Below are positions 22,496-34,300 of a stretch of 64,000 nt of DNA, one piece after another (the first letter of the stretch is position 1; each line of letters starts with the position of its first letter). The notes beneath the pieces were generated by a model. That model saw nothing but the letters and a program-made list of their open reading frames with translations, did no database searches and was not told the origin of the DNA. Source of the DNA: Cololabis saira (Eukaryota > Chordata > Actinopteri > Beloniformes > Belonidae); NCBI RefSeq assembly GCF_033807715.1, contig NC_084607.1:17594941-17658940 (forward strand), in the 5' to 3' direction. Position numbers and translations under genes: made by a program.

Positions 22496-23300
22496 AAATC
22501 AAATCAAATCAAACTTTATTTATAAAGCACCTTTCATACATAAAATGCAACACAAAGGGCTTTAAATAAAACAAATAAACATAAAACGTATTAATGCCCT
22601 GCCCCCCTCCCCCCTCCCCGCACACACACACACACAGACAGACACAAACACACCACAATTCACCCAAGTTACACACACAGACAAACATGCAGACACATGG
22701 TGTAGACATGGCTGAGCACTGAGGATCCAGGTGAGGAAACGGTATCAGAGAGCTGACCACGCCAGGAGGTCTCATAGCCCGCAGCTACAAGGGGGGGGGC
22801 CCACAGAGACCATCCCGGCCCGGACGGATAGAGGAGTCCACACCACAGCGGTGAAGCCGTGGTGCAGAGCTCCACAACCATCCAGGCCAGAACCACCCCC
22901 AGGACGACCCCCTGCAGGCCAGTCCACTCCCAGCATGGAGGCTCCCCATGAGGAAACACTGGAGCTAAAAGCTACAAGAAAGCAGGATAAGATACACTAA
23001 AAGAGTTTAAAAAGTATAACATAAAATAAAATCCTAAAAGTATGTCTAGAAAGCAAGACATTAAAAACTAAAAGAATAAGACAGTAGAATGTATAAAATA
23101 GGCCATAAATAACGACTAAAACATTTAGATAAAACATTGAGATAAGACAATGAAAATAAAATATGATAAAACAGGATAAACTAAAGATTAATATAAAACA
23201 GAGTAGTAAGATCCAATAAAAATAGAGGTGAGCATAAAAAATTTAAAAGAGTTAAATGAGTCAGTTAAAAGCCTGATTAAAGAGATGGGTCCCTTTTTAA
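22496..23300 (-). repeat. Repeat with (TGATT)n tail, LINE-like 3' region, minus strand
   Basis: Plus-strand (AATCA)n directly followed by AACTTTATTTATAAAGCACC is the reverse complement of the common fish retroelement 3' end. Beyond it are a CA-rich stretch, a GC-rich segment (22700-22960) and A-rich DNA with no conserved frame. Confidence 0.55.
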
Positions 23301-23330
23301 AAACATCAACAGTCTCTGCGGCCCTGAGGA

Positions 23331-24090
23331 AACAAACAAAGAAAAAAAATGTTTCATGATTATATGATGATTACACCATCATTATGTCTGCAGCTGCACA
23401 TTTTGTGCTACAGTTGAGTACAGTACACAGTAGCAAACGCTTGTCTCAAAGTTTAAGCCATACAAGTCTAAGTACACATGACCGATACAGTGAAACTGCG
23501 AATGGCTCATTAAATCAGATATCAATCATGCCTCCTTTGTTAAACACGTTCTCTATGGCTAAAAAGGACATCCAGGCACATGAACTTTGACTTTGATCTT
23601 TGACTTTTTGATGGTCTGCATTTATCCTCACGCAGACTCAACTGGCAAATTCAGATTTTCAAGGATTTTGTTCATCGGCTGCAAACATTTTTTCGTCAAG
23701 TTTAATTTTAAAGACCTTCTGCTGTTTGTCATGAAGGCCTGTATACTGAATTGAGGAACAAAGTCATATATGCTGCTTTGTGGAAAACTTGAGGAACCAC
23801 AACATTTCTTCTTGCAATCTTTCTGTCAAAATGGGAAAGAAAAACGTGCTAAAATGCTGCTAATTTAGCTACATGCCGTCATTTACTGGGAATCTGAGAA
23901 GCACATTTTAAATGATAATTTTTCCTTCCTGAGCTGATGATCAGGAATGTTTTATTTTTTCTGTTCCATGATTTATTTTAGTCAAAGAAACAAAACACAT
24001 TTTGTTCCCCGACCATCCCTTTCTCCCATGAAAGTATTTCTCATGTGTGTAAACTCACATCAAGAGTCTCTTGTTTCAGGCTCTGATAAC
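23331..24090. other. Intergenic 5' of tspan10, nothing identified
   Basis: No exon or repeat with clear borders was seen. Confidence 0.4.
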
Positions 24091-24094
24091 TGCC

Positions 24095-24122
24095 TAATCC
24101 CCACACTGTGACTCTCACATGA
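24095..24122 (+). promoter_or_regulatory. OTX-like and MITF-like sites upstream of tspan10
   Basis: TAATCC (24095-24100) is a consensus OTX2/CRX core. TCACATGA (24115-24122) is the palindromic extended E-box preferred by MITF/TFE factors. They lie about 170-200 bp before the tspan10 ATG. As I recall, tspan10 is expressed in retinal pigment epithelium and pigment cells and is regulated by MITF and OTX2, so the sites fit. Function is inferred. Confidence 0.5.
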
Positions 24123-24293
24123 TGAAAAAAATCTCAGGCCTCACAGCGCTCTGAGGCTAAACACAGCATGGTTACTCCACCTCAACTCACAAACTCCCCT
24201 GTGCTGCAGCAAATACTCCTCCTATACACATCCGCCCGTGTCATTCTGTCCATCTGAGAGTGCAGGGAGGATCGTCTCCCACCAATTGACACC

Positions 24294-25500
24294 ATGAAAA
24301 GATATTTGGGACTAAAGGGGATTCCTTGGCCGTGGACAAAGAAAGAGCCCGAGCCGAATGAGTCCAGCCCACTCATACCAAAGGTAAGCCTTTTTTTATA
24401 CTTTCCTTTGGATTATTGAGTTAAAATAGGTAATGTCACAATTTTATGTTAATATTATCTCTCATACATTGTCATTTCTGTTGTTTTAAAGCCAAGAGCT
24501 GCGAAAGAAGAGGACAAAGAGCTAAGCCATGACACTAGTGATTCTCAGTCAGGGTCAGATAATGGACAGGACTACCGCAGCCCTCCGTTAACAACAACAC
24601 AACCCCAGAATAATTATTCTTTGACGGACTATTTCCTGAAATACTTCCTGTTCCTGTGCAACCTGGTTTTCACAGTTCTGGGCCTGGTGGTTCTTGGTCT
24701 GGGGATGTGGGGCCTCATCAGCAAAGAATCATTTGCCCAGGAGAAGATCGGCAGCATCGGCACCGACCCAATGCTAATACTCGTGACTCTGGGCCTTCTG
24801 CTCACTCTGCTTTGCCTGACAGGGTGTGTTGGTGCCTTGAGAGAAAACTCTTGCTTACTGAAGCTGTTCTCAGGTATCGTGTTGGTACTCATCTTAGCTC
24901 AGGTGCTGGTGGCCATCATGGCCTACAGTATGCAAAGCCAGATTGGGGACTATCTGCGGTCAGCGATGTTAGCTGCCATGGCACGGTATCAAGATGATCT
25001 GGATCTGAGGTTCATCACGGACGAACTCCAATCAAATCTGCAGTGCTGTGGGGCAGACACCTACCGTGACTGGGAGATCAACATGTGAGTGCAGTGTGAC
25101 TGATTGGGAATTTCTGTTTTTACAACACTGGCTATGAGGTAAAGAGGTTTGAAAGGTGTAAATACATTTTTCTTTCCCTGTCTTCAGCTATTACAACTGC
25201 TCAGCTCCAGGAGTGCTGGCCTGTGGCGTCCCTGCAACATGCTGCATAGACCCTTTGGAGAACGGCACAGTGTGGAACTCTCAGTGTGGAGTAAGAGCGC
25301 TGCAGCTAGACGAGTTCACCGCTCAAAGTGTCATCTTTTTGGGTGGTTGTCTGGGTGGAATCTCTCGTTGGGTCGAGCTGCACGAGACCTTCATTGGGAT
25401 CGTTGGACTCGTGGTATTTGGGGTTGAAATTCTGGCTGTGTTCATCACCACACGATTGCTGGAAAGCATCCACTGGCATAAAGCTCATGTACAACAATGA
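24294..25500 (+). CDS. tspan10: Tetraspanin-10 (oculospanin)
   Basis: Four-pass membrane protein of pigment cells and eye; C8-type tetraspanins of its group bind ADAM10. Exons: 24294-24383, 24492-25084, 25188-25500, with GTAAGC and GTGAGT donors and phases 0 and 2, giving about 331 residues. After a charged cytoplasmic N-tail come membrane helices TM1 (YFLFLCNLVFTVLGLVVLGL), TM2 (MLILVTLGLLLTLLCLTGC), TM3 (GIVLVLILAQVLVAIMAY) and TM4 (IGIVGLVVFGVEILAVFITT). The large loop between TM3 and TM4 has the tetraspanin CCG at about residue 215 plus PATCC and further cysteines. The YQDDLDLRF, YYNCSAPGV and CCIDP motifs match human TSPAN10 as I remember it. The neighbouring pde6g and ccdc137 agree with the human gene order. 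Confidence 0.93.
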
Positions 25501-27067
25501 TGACAAATGCAGCAGCATGATTATTAAACGAGTCTTGGGTGCTTTCATTGTTTTTTTTTGTTTGTTTTTTGTCTCTTTTTTTCAATTCTGGAATCATCTC
25601 TAAGTTTACACAGTTTGACCTTAAATTAAGCTTTCAAATTTCAAGTTCCAGCAAAACACAATTGTCAAAAAAATACCTCCTTTTGCAAAGATAGTGTTTA
25701 ATTGGAGAAAACTTTTTTTTTTTTTAAAGCCAATTTTATTCCAGTGGCAGACAGAAATAGGAAACAACCTATATGCTCAAGGCTGCCAGGTGGCATTTTG
25801 GGAAATATCTTTTTCATGCATTCATGCAATTATCCTTTTTTTCACCAATATTAGTAGTTTTTTGAAGGGGGATTTCTGTCATTTTAACACATTTGTGACA
25901 TCCAACCATCTGCTTATTTCCACTTCTTTGCCCTTCTTCTTATTCAGGGTCATGGAAGGCTGCTGGAACTTACTAACTTTTTTGGGGACAAAATAAAAGG
26001 CAATGAAATCACTTACCAGCCTAAAAATCCAAAAATGCAAACACAAAACGTTGTTTAAACTGGAGCTATAAACCTAAACCTTTTTTTTTAAAGCAAATGA
26101 TAAAATTAGTGTCATATTATGAAGACATTATTAGTACTTAATGAAACTGTGCATCACAAACTATGCACCCACCCCCCAAAAAAAAGTGATTAAATAAATC
26201 ATTAAAAGATCATAAGAAGATGCCCTTGCATGACTGATATCACGAGCCATGTGCAGATTGTGGATTTAGATAAACATGGCCAATAATAGCCGACAAATAA
26301 AATGTACAATCACAAAGAAGGCAGTCAGAAACTAATCAGCGAAGATCCCCTTTGTCCCATCATATTTGGCCAAGCAAACTTTTTTTATTTGGGTCTTTTT
26401 CCATAAAGTTTATTTTCATTCACTGACTAACACTGCGTAATAGTTATGTGCAATCCAACTCTTTAAACAAGCACATAATGTTTCTCAAGATGCTCCAATA
26501 ACAGCTGATGTTTTGGTAAAATGCAAAAAAAAAAAATGTTACTGAACAAAACAAAGTGCTGTTTTTTCTTCCTGAGCCACAGCTCATTGCTGGGGAGTGT
26601 ATACTGTACATCACCCTCTTTGGCCTTGGTCCGCAGCACACATGACTACTCTTAGGCATTCCTGGCATGTACTCATGACATTTTATTTCTTGTAATTACA
26701 CAAAAAGTAGAACAAATGCTAGCAGAGCAGGAGTGTCTCACTCTACCATCGAGAAGACTCAACGCTTCAGAAGACACGTCCTCTTTAAAAACTCCTACTC
26801 TAGCATCTCTAACCTGCACTTATTTTGAGATTCTGTGCCAGTTTTATATTTAGTGTCACCTAAGTAGATTTAGCACTTAATTTGTACTCTTATTGTTGCT
26901 TAAATTTGACTGCTGTTCCTCACTTTTAAGATGCTTGCAAAAATGTCTGCAATATGCTAAACATTAGACACTATAATGGGATCATATTATAATTTAATTA
27001 CACACCAATCAGTTGTGGAAAGGAAAAAAAAACTCAACAGTTTGAAATCACTTGAAAAATGTCACGC
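25501..27067. other. tspan10 3' UTR and intergenic
   Basis: Possible tspan10 polyadenylation signals are ATTAAA at 25523-25528 and AATAAA at 25992-25997. Otherwise AT-rich with nothing recognised. Confidence 0.4.
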
Positions 27068-27073
27068 TTTATT
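27068..27073 (-). terminator. pde6g: Polyadenylation signal of pde6g
   Basis: AATAAA on the minus strand, about 390 bp after the pde6g stop codon. Confidence 0.55.
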
Positions 27074-27459
27074 CTGAACTTGATCTCATATATAAAACAC
27101 AGTGCTGACAGTTGTGCAGAATCTCCTTTTGGCCAGAAACCAAGCTCTCAGTTCCAGCTCCCACTGCAGCCTCAGGCAAGAACACAGGAGCAAGTTCAGC
27201 GTCATGTTTATAGGCATGGAAATGGCAGCTTGAGAGGCTTTTGAAAATAGATTTAATGTATAAAATATCTTTAATAAACAACAGCATTTACAATATGGAG
27301 ACACATGTTATATAAAGAATTATGATATTTTTAGGGTGAAGATACATTATTTCCATCCAAAAGAAGCCAGTGCTGATGACAGTTAGTACCGAATACTGAG
27401 ATTATTTGCAACACAAGTTCCCTTTGTACACGTAAAAAAGGTGTTTGCAGAAAATGGAC

Positions 27460-27918
27460 TCAGATGATGCCATACTGAGCAAGCTCGTGCAGCTCTAGAT
27501 GACTGTATGCTTCCCAAGGGCAGATAACAGTGATGTCTGAAAATGAAATAATTAGAAAAAAAGTTATTTTAAAAAGAGAGCACTATGTTTGCAGATATAG
27601 TGTAACTGTAGTAGAACTGTCAGAATTCTGCTTACCAGTGCCGAGTCCCTCCATTCCTGGGATATCATCTCCAAAACTATTTAAAAAAAAAGAAATCATA
27701 AGATTTATTGACTAAAACCTGTCTGATTTTAACATGTTCTTCAGATAACATTTGTCTGTGTTCATGCTACTCATGGAAATGTATTTAGGAGAGTCTCACC
27801 CAATGACTCCCCTCTTGGGAGGCTTGCTCTTGAACTGCCGGGTGTTCCTCTGTTTGAACTTGGGTGGGCCCTTTTTGCCACCAGACTTTCCTTCAGGTTT
27901 GACTACGTCAACATTCAT
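27460..27918 (-). CDS. pde6g: Retinal phosphodiesterase 6 inhibitory gamma subunit
   Basis: Inhibitory subunit of photoreceptor cGMP phosphodiesterase; transducin relieves its block of the catalytic subunits during phototransduction. Coding exons on the minus strand are 27800-27918 (ATG at 27918), 27636-27676 and 27460-27536, joined in phases 2 and 1, giving 78 residues against 87 for human PDE6G. Visible hallmarks are the proline/lysine-rich transducin- and PDE-binding centre ([20 protein letters not shown]), the glycine-rich [24 protein letters not shown] segment split over two exons, and the C-terminal inhibitory HELAQYGII. The N-terminus is shorter than in mammals. The rod (pde6g) rather than cone (pde6h) name rests on its position beside tspan10 and ccdc137. 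Confidence 0.92.
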
Positions 27919-28485
27919 GCCTCTGTCGATAGGAAATATTTCGGCACGGTAAAAAATGTATTAATAGCACATATCAATCAAATAAAATACATATGACACC
28001 TTCTAACATTACTTCAAGGCTACAGCACGTGAAAACCTGATTATAAACACCCATGTCAACTGGATTTTACTACCTGGTTAACTCCAAGGACATGATTTGT
28101 GCTTGTAAATAACTAGTTAACAAATGGACAAGGTTGCAAAGTCAGTTAAGAAAGATGGCTCATAATGAGAGAATAAAAATGCATCATAAAAGGAAAAATG
28201 AAAGACAGAGCTGTTGTTTTGAACTGCATGTAAAGTTAACTGAGTTAAATAGCTAAATAACTGGTGTTAGACTGAGTATAGTCTTGGACATGAACATATT
28301 TCCCTGTTACTTAAAATAATAATAACCAATAATAGTAATATATTTTTTTAAATATTGGAAGAAATCCCTAAACAGCAAAGAAAATTCCAATAACAAAATC
28401 TTAATCACCAAAAAAAAAAACTCAAAAGTCTGAAAACACTGCGTCCATCAACAGATGAAAATATTCTCTAGATGCTGAAACTCAC

Positions 28486-28610
28486 CTCTGTGTGTCTTTC
28501 CTGTGAGTATCATACAGATCTTGCTCGAGTGATTTCCTGGAAGTGGTATATCATGAGGCCTTTTTATAAACTTCAGACTCTCAGCAGATTATGATGCAAG
28601 CAGACGATAA
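28486..28610 (-). promoter_or_regulatory. pde6g: pde6g promoter and 5' UTR exon
   Basis: On the minus strand a TATA box (TATAAAAA, 28561-28568) lies about 75 bp before a GTGAGT donor (exon end 28486), outlining a short non-coding first exon spliced to 27918. Just upstream (28570-28600) is TAATCTGCTGAG, a TAAT core beside TGCTGA, the half-site of MAF/NRL factors. A photoreceptor promoter fits but is unproven. Confidence 0.5.
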
Positions 28611-29966
28611 ACCGCTGTCATCATTTCTACACGTACGTCATTTACTTTGCCAAAGGCTCTGTACGTTCACGGAGGAGCAGCTGACAGGCAGTTCAAGGGA
28701 GACGCTCCTGAAACTGTTCTGGGTGGACACATCACAGCACAGCCCAATGCATTCTGTTGAATTTCAAGAGGTCACTCTTAAAAGTGTGCAGCAAAAAGAC
28801 TGACGGATGTGATTTTTCCAGAAAATGTCCCATGATCTTCATATTCCGCAACGCCAGCAGCCAAGAACATACGAGTGATATCTGCGCATTCTTCTGTCAT
28901 CAGCAATCTCTCGGCTTGAGTAGCATTACAGCTGATAATCCATTCCAGCCTGCCACACACACATTTACACACACCCGGTCCATTCATGTGATAACAGACC
29001 ACAGCTTCTTTCTGTAATCCCTGCCATTTGTCCACCTGAACATGCACTGGACACATGTAAAGAAAATCCCTTCCCTTCTCCTTCTCACATCTCTATCAAA
29101 GTCTCAGAGTGAATATTGTTCAAAAATACATAAATACGTGTCTGTAACGGCATCACAACAACATTATGCATTTGATACATATTATGGTTCACACCCCAAC
29201 TTCTGCAGCTCAGAAGTATATAAATGTAGTCTGGATCAAAAGTCTAAATAATTATTTTAAACGTCACTGTTTTCTTCTGTAGTCATGCTTACATGATTGT
29301 AGCAGACTCATTCTTATCATAATTCTTGAATATTCTTTGTTTTCTTCTAAAAACTGGGAGCCATCATCAGTATTTTGGTATAATTTTTTTTTATAATTTT
29401 CCCTCACACAGCCCCCTTTCCATTTACTACCATATACAAAGATTTCCATTGAAAAACCTTGGTTTTCATTGTTGGTCTTCAATGAGTGGTGTAATAACAA
29501 TGAGATCAACTGTTCAATACCTATTTCTGCATTTGTTAATGTGTCCCTGAGAAAGACACAGAAGTCCCACATTTCCCAAAGATATGTTATTCAGGGTGCT
29601 ATTATAGCAACAAAAGCAGTGCATAATGTATAAGAAATGCTAGGAATGTTTGTGTAAAACGTAAAAGGTTAAAAAGGTGCTGTATAAGAGCAAACTATTT
29701 ACCATTCTACAACTACTTTACCAAATTAAACTAAAAGACTTTTGTAGATCAACTCACAGCATTTCTACCCTTAGAAAAACTAACTTTGGAAAAATACAAT
29801 CGTGGCCATCTTTTTCAAGAATTTTGGCTCCCATTATTCTCTGGCTTAGAGAACATCATTGTACATTGAATGCTGTTTTATTGCTGCCATTTACTTTACG
29901 TATCTGTAGGTATTTGAGTTTTAATGCACCTATTATTTGCTAATGTTATTTTTCTTTTTTTTCTTT
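28611..29966. other. Intergenic between pde6g and ccdc137
   Basis: No gene or bounded repeat recognised; only short random frames. Confidence 0.4.
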
Positions 29967-29988
29967 GGGGGGGGGGGGGGGGGGGGGG
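29967..29988. repeat. Homopolymer of 22 G
   Basis: Twenty-two consecutive G follow a T-rich stretch. Such a run can form a G-quadruplex and is also error-prone in sequencing. Confidence 0.9.
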
Positions 29989-30544
29989 CAGTAGGTGGGA
30001 GTTGGCACGCTTGCACAAAAGAAAATTGTAAGACCTATCGTCATTGAGAATGTATCTGATTGTCTTTCTTTTGTGAAAAAAAAAGATATTAAAAGAATTA
30101 AGCTTATTGAAAGTCAGGGTTGTAAAACATAAAAAATGAAATTTGCAACTACAAAAAGTATCCATAAAAAGGTTATTTATTATATAGTAAGAAAGTAGAA
30201 GATCAGGTATACTCAAACTGGCCCCAGTTTTGTCAGTCAAACTAGATGTTTATCTTAAGTTTTAATGTAATTAAATAATATTCTGTATACTTGCACATTG
30301 GGGACAAAGTTTTTATAGATTTCAAACACTACTGATTAAAAGTAACAACACAGATAGACAGTAAATTAAATGAGAAGCCAGGGCTCAAAACCGATGTGCT
30401 GTCGACCTCTAGCGGAAATAGGTAGGTATGACAATATATTTAACCACTCCGTGTGTCCCTTACAGAAAAGATCGTCTCCTCTACAAGTATCACTTTGAGT
30501 AAAATAATAACACCTTTTTGAAATCCATCATACCTTTTATCCTT

Positions 30545-31145
30545 TCAATATATTGTTTATCCAGCAGAAAAGAGCGGTGAGGATCATTCATAAAGCAAAT
30601 TACAGAGAACACACCAACAGATTATTTATTAATTCAGGACTTATTAAATTTAAAGAAATAGTTGAGTTACAGACATTATTAGTTATGCATAGGGCAAAAA
30701 GAAAAGTATTACCAAGTAATCTACAGCAGTTGTTTGTTTTTTCAAATCCAGAAGATATGGAAATATAATTTCAAACATCAGCATGCAAGGACCACTCTTA
30801 AGCAGATGTGTTCATCGGTTGTGGGAGTAAAACTGTGGAACTCTCTACAGAATGATTTAAAGGAATGCACAAATTTACTTAGGTTCAAAAAAATGTATAA
30901 AGATAAAATATTTAAGTTATATGATCATGAATAGACTGGGACTTAAGCAGTAGTATTAATATATTTGGTTGGTTCGATTTAAGTGTGTATTTTTGTAAAT
31001 ATTGGTTACATTGACTGTTCTTTTTGTTTTGGTATTTAATAAGGGGCAGGTAAAATAAGACTTGTCTTCATCCTGCTCCTTTTCGGTCATGGGTGTGTAG
31101 ATTGACCACCATGCACGAAATAAATAAATAAATAAATAAATAAAA
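30545..31145 (+). repeat. LINE 3' end, plus strand
   Basis: Two frames (30553-30768, 30734-30934) encode the C-terminus of a non-LTR reverse transcriptase: QKRAVRIIHKANYREHTN, then MCSSVVGVKLWNSLQNDLKE, ending LYDHE. A 3' UTR with CTGCTCCTTTTCGGTCATGG and an (AAAT)n tail follows. The coding end is frame-broken. It is the same family as 15700-16430 and 57265-57860. Confidence 0.8.
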
Positions 31146-31371
31146 AATTTTAATAAGTTAAATCCGTCATAAAAAGCTATTGATTCTTAAAAAGTATTAG
31201 TTCAAGTTGTGAGAGAATTGAAGTCGAGTATTACTGACGTCATTCGGTACATGAAAAAATACACAGAGTGAGAGCTCACTTTTTTGTGGTCACAAGTTTC
31301 TATCTATGGGTTAAAGTTCACATGCGGCCCCACGTGTGTTGTTGTTATGCACTGATATAAAACCATTTATA

Positions 31372-34300
31372 ATGGCGAAGAGCAAGAAAAACAAGAATAA
31401 GGGGTCCGGAAAAGACGTTAGTACGACCGGACAACATCCGAGGTAATATATATATATATATAAAAAGGAAGCCACATTTCAAAACAGGAACTGATTGTCA
31501 GGCTAGTTAGCAACATCGGCTAGTTGCTATCAGCTCCATTTTCGAGCAAATAAAGTTAGATACAACTTTATATCGTTTCTACCTTGTCGCTGTAAGTAAG
31601 TGACACCTCTTTGTAATCAACTGGCTTTTGTCTTCTGTTTTCACTGTTATATCTCAGTAAAAACAAGCTCAAAGGAGATGGTAAGCCCAAGAAAGCCACA
31701 CCAGAAGATCACCTGGAACACATCCCGTTCAGGCTGCGAGAGATCATGAAGAGCAAGGACAGGATGAAGACAGGATCCCTGGGGGCCAAGAAAGTTAAAA
31801 AGGGTCCGTAGAAAACTGTCTATTTGTCTTATTGAACACAAAGGGGTCTTGACTTTGTTTATAACTAAACTTAGCACAAAAAGTAAGGACATTTGTGTTT
31901 GGTAGATATTTATTTTGTTGTAACAATGTTTCTTGGCAATCAGAGGTGTCAAAAGTATTCACATTCATTACTCAGGTAGAAGTATAGATACTAGAGTTTA
32001 AAAATACTCCTGTAAAGTACTGGTTTCAAAACTACTTAAAGTATAAAAGTAAAAGTAATGTAAGGGGGAAAAAAGCCCTTAAGGACAAAAGCCATTGAAA
32101 ATGAATGTATCTTATTATAATGCAAATATATTAAAGAACTATATATGTGTACTATTGAGCATTAACATGTTTCAGAGAGCAGCAGATATGATGACTAGTT
32201 GCCTGCTATAAGTATTGTAATGGTGCAAAAAGTCAAACTTCAGAGGCATGTTATCATTTATCCTAATGTTTATTTGAATGTACATCCAAGTTTAGTTGCA
32301 GGAATCTGAGGGAACGGATGTAAGAACAAAACTGGACAAGAACATCTGTGCCACAACCACAACCAAATTCACTCTATCCGGATGGAGCAATTTAACTGGA
32401 TAGTTTTTTTTTAAAGGCCGAAATGAAATAGAGTAACTAGGCTGTTTTTAAAATGTAAGGAGTAAAAAGTACAGACAATTGCGTGAAAATGTAAGGAGTA
32501 AAAGTAAAAAGTCATCTGAAAAATATTTACTCCAGTGAAGTATAGATAACCAAAATTTCTACTTAAGTAAGGTAATGAAGTATTGAAAAATACTTATATA
32601 TGAGGGTCAAAGACGTATAAGGCCTTTGAGTAGCCCATTTTTAAAATACTTAAAATAAAGATATTTTTGGCCATTTTCCAAACATTTGAAATGTAGTGTA
32701 CACATACATGTATGTGAAAACTTCAAACAAAGGTATTTTAGTGTTTTTAAACCTTTAAACCGTCATTTGGGGCGACCATTTATCTCAAAATTAATAGATT
32801 TCCATAACAAAATTTATATTTTAATAAGTATCAGTAATTAAATTAACTGTTCAAGAAAGATAGACACATTTTTCCTTTCATTTTTTGAAAACCATTTTTA
32901 AATACATTCTATCCATAATGGCAGTGTCACCCTCTTACTTACTCTAAAATTCATAAAACTGATTTAAAATGTGTACAAGGTGTATCCACTTATGCATGCT
33001 ATACCAATAATTTATATTTGAACCAAAACTGATAGACATTCAATTTTGAATTTGATACAGAATTGCCATTTGTTGGTTACCCCACATGACAGGTGGTCAC
33101 CCCACATGATGCTTTCAAGTTTAATCAAATATAACAGGCTAACAGTTAGCTATATGATCTAAGCTAGCTACTTCTCACCACATATCACTAACAAATTTAC
33201 CTTCAAAATATAGATTTGCAAATAAAACGAATTATTTACAGTTTTAGGGTGACTTTGTCAATAAATCTAAAACAAGTTTGAAAGTATGCCCAATAGGGCA
33301 AGCATTATTTTTAAATTGTTTTAATGTGATTTAAAACCAGTTGTCCAAACAGAAGTCAAGGCCGGACGGTCACCCCACATGATGTTTTCACACTTCAGAT
33401 GGCAGAAAATGACCAATAACCAACATGTTTAAATAAAATAAGAGTGGGCACATGTAGAAGGAACGTATTAGACATACATGTTATATTTTTTATTCATTTT
33501 TATGTTTATTATTAGGTAAAAAGTTCCATCGGACAGAAAAAGTAAGCGTCACGTCTTTGACCCATGAACAGCTTTAATTCTTATTTGGTGGATTGGATGA
33601 GTGAAGTTTGAAGAAACAACACTTAGTGGCAATTTTACAGTTTATGCATTTAACAAACAGGAGCCTTAGTAGCGTGTGGAAAAACCATACACGCCACGAC
33701 AGCCTGACACCTCCTCCTCATGCTGTCACCATGGCCACACACTGCTGTGGGACGGCATCCCATTCTTCAACCAACATTTGTTGCAAATCAGCCAACGTGG
33801 CTGTGTTGGTCACTCTGGCACGAACAGCTGATGCCACAAGTGTTCAATGGGGTTGAGGTCAGGACTGCTGGGAGGCCATTCCATCCTCTCCATTCCCAAA
33901 TTCTGGAGGTAGTTTCTGATAAACCCTGCTCTGGGGGCGAGCGTTGTCATCTTGGAGGATAAAGTTCGGTCCCAGACTGTGGAGATATGGGATTGCCTCT
34001 GGCTGAAAGCAGAATCTGGACTCATCGCGGAACATAACGTTCCTGCACATGTTCAGGTTGCAGGGCATGTGTTGCAGACACCAGTGCAAATGGTCCTGGC
34101 AGGGAAGGGCAGTCATGGGAGGCCTCCTGAGAGCATCTATGAGAAGATTTGGCAATTTATTTATGGGCACAACCCACATACTCATCGCTGCTGCCCATCC
34201 CACAAAGTACATGTTGTTTATAAATGTGGCACCACTTCAAAAAGAAAAAAAAACAGCCTTTCTAATGGAATAAGATGTATTGCCAAGAAGTGTTGTTACA

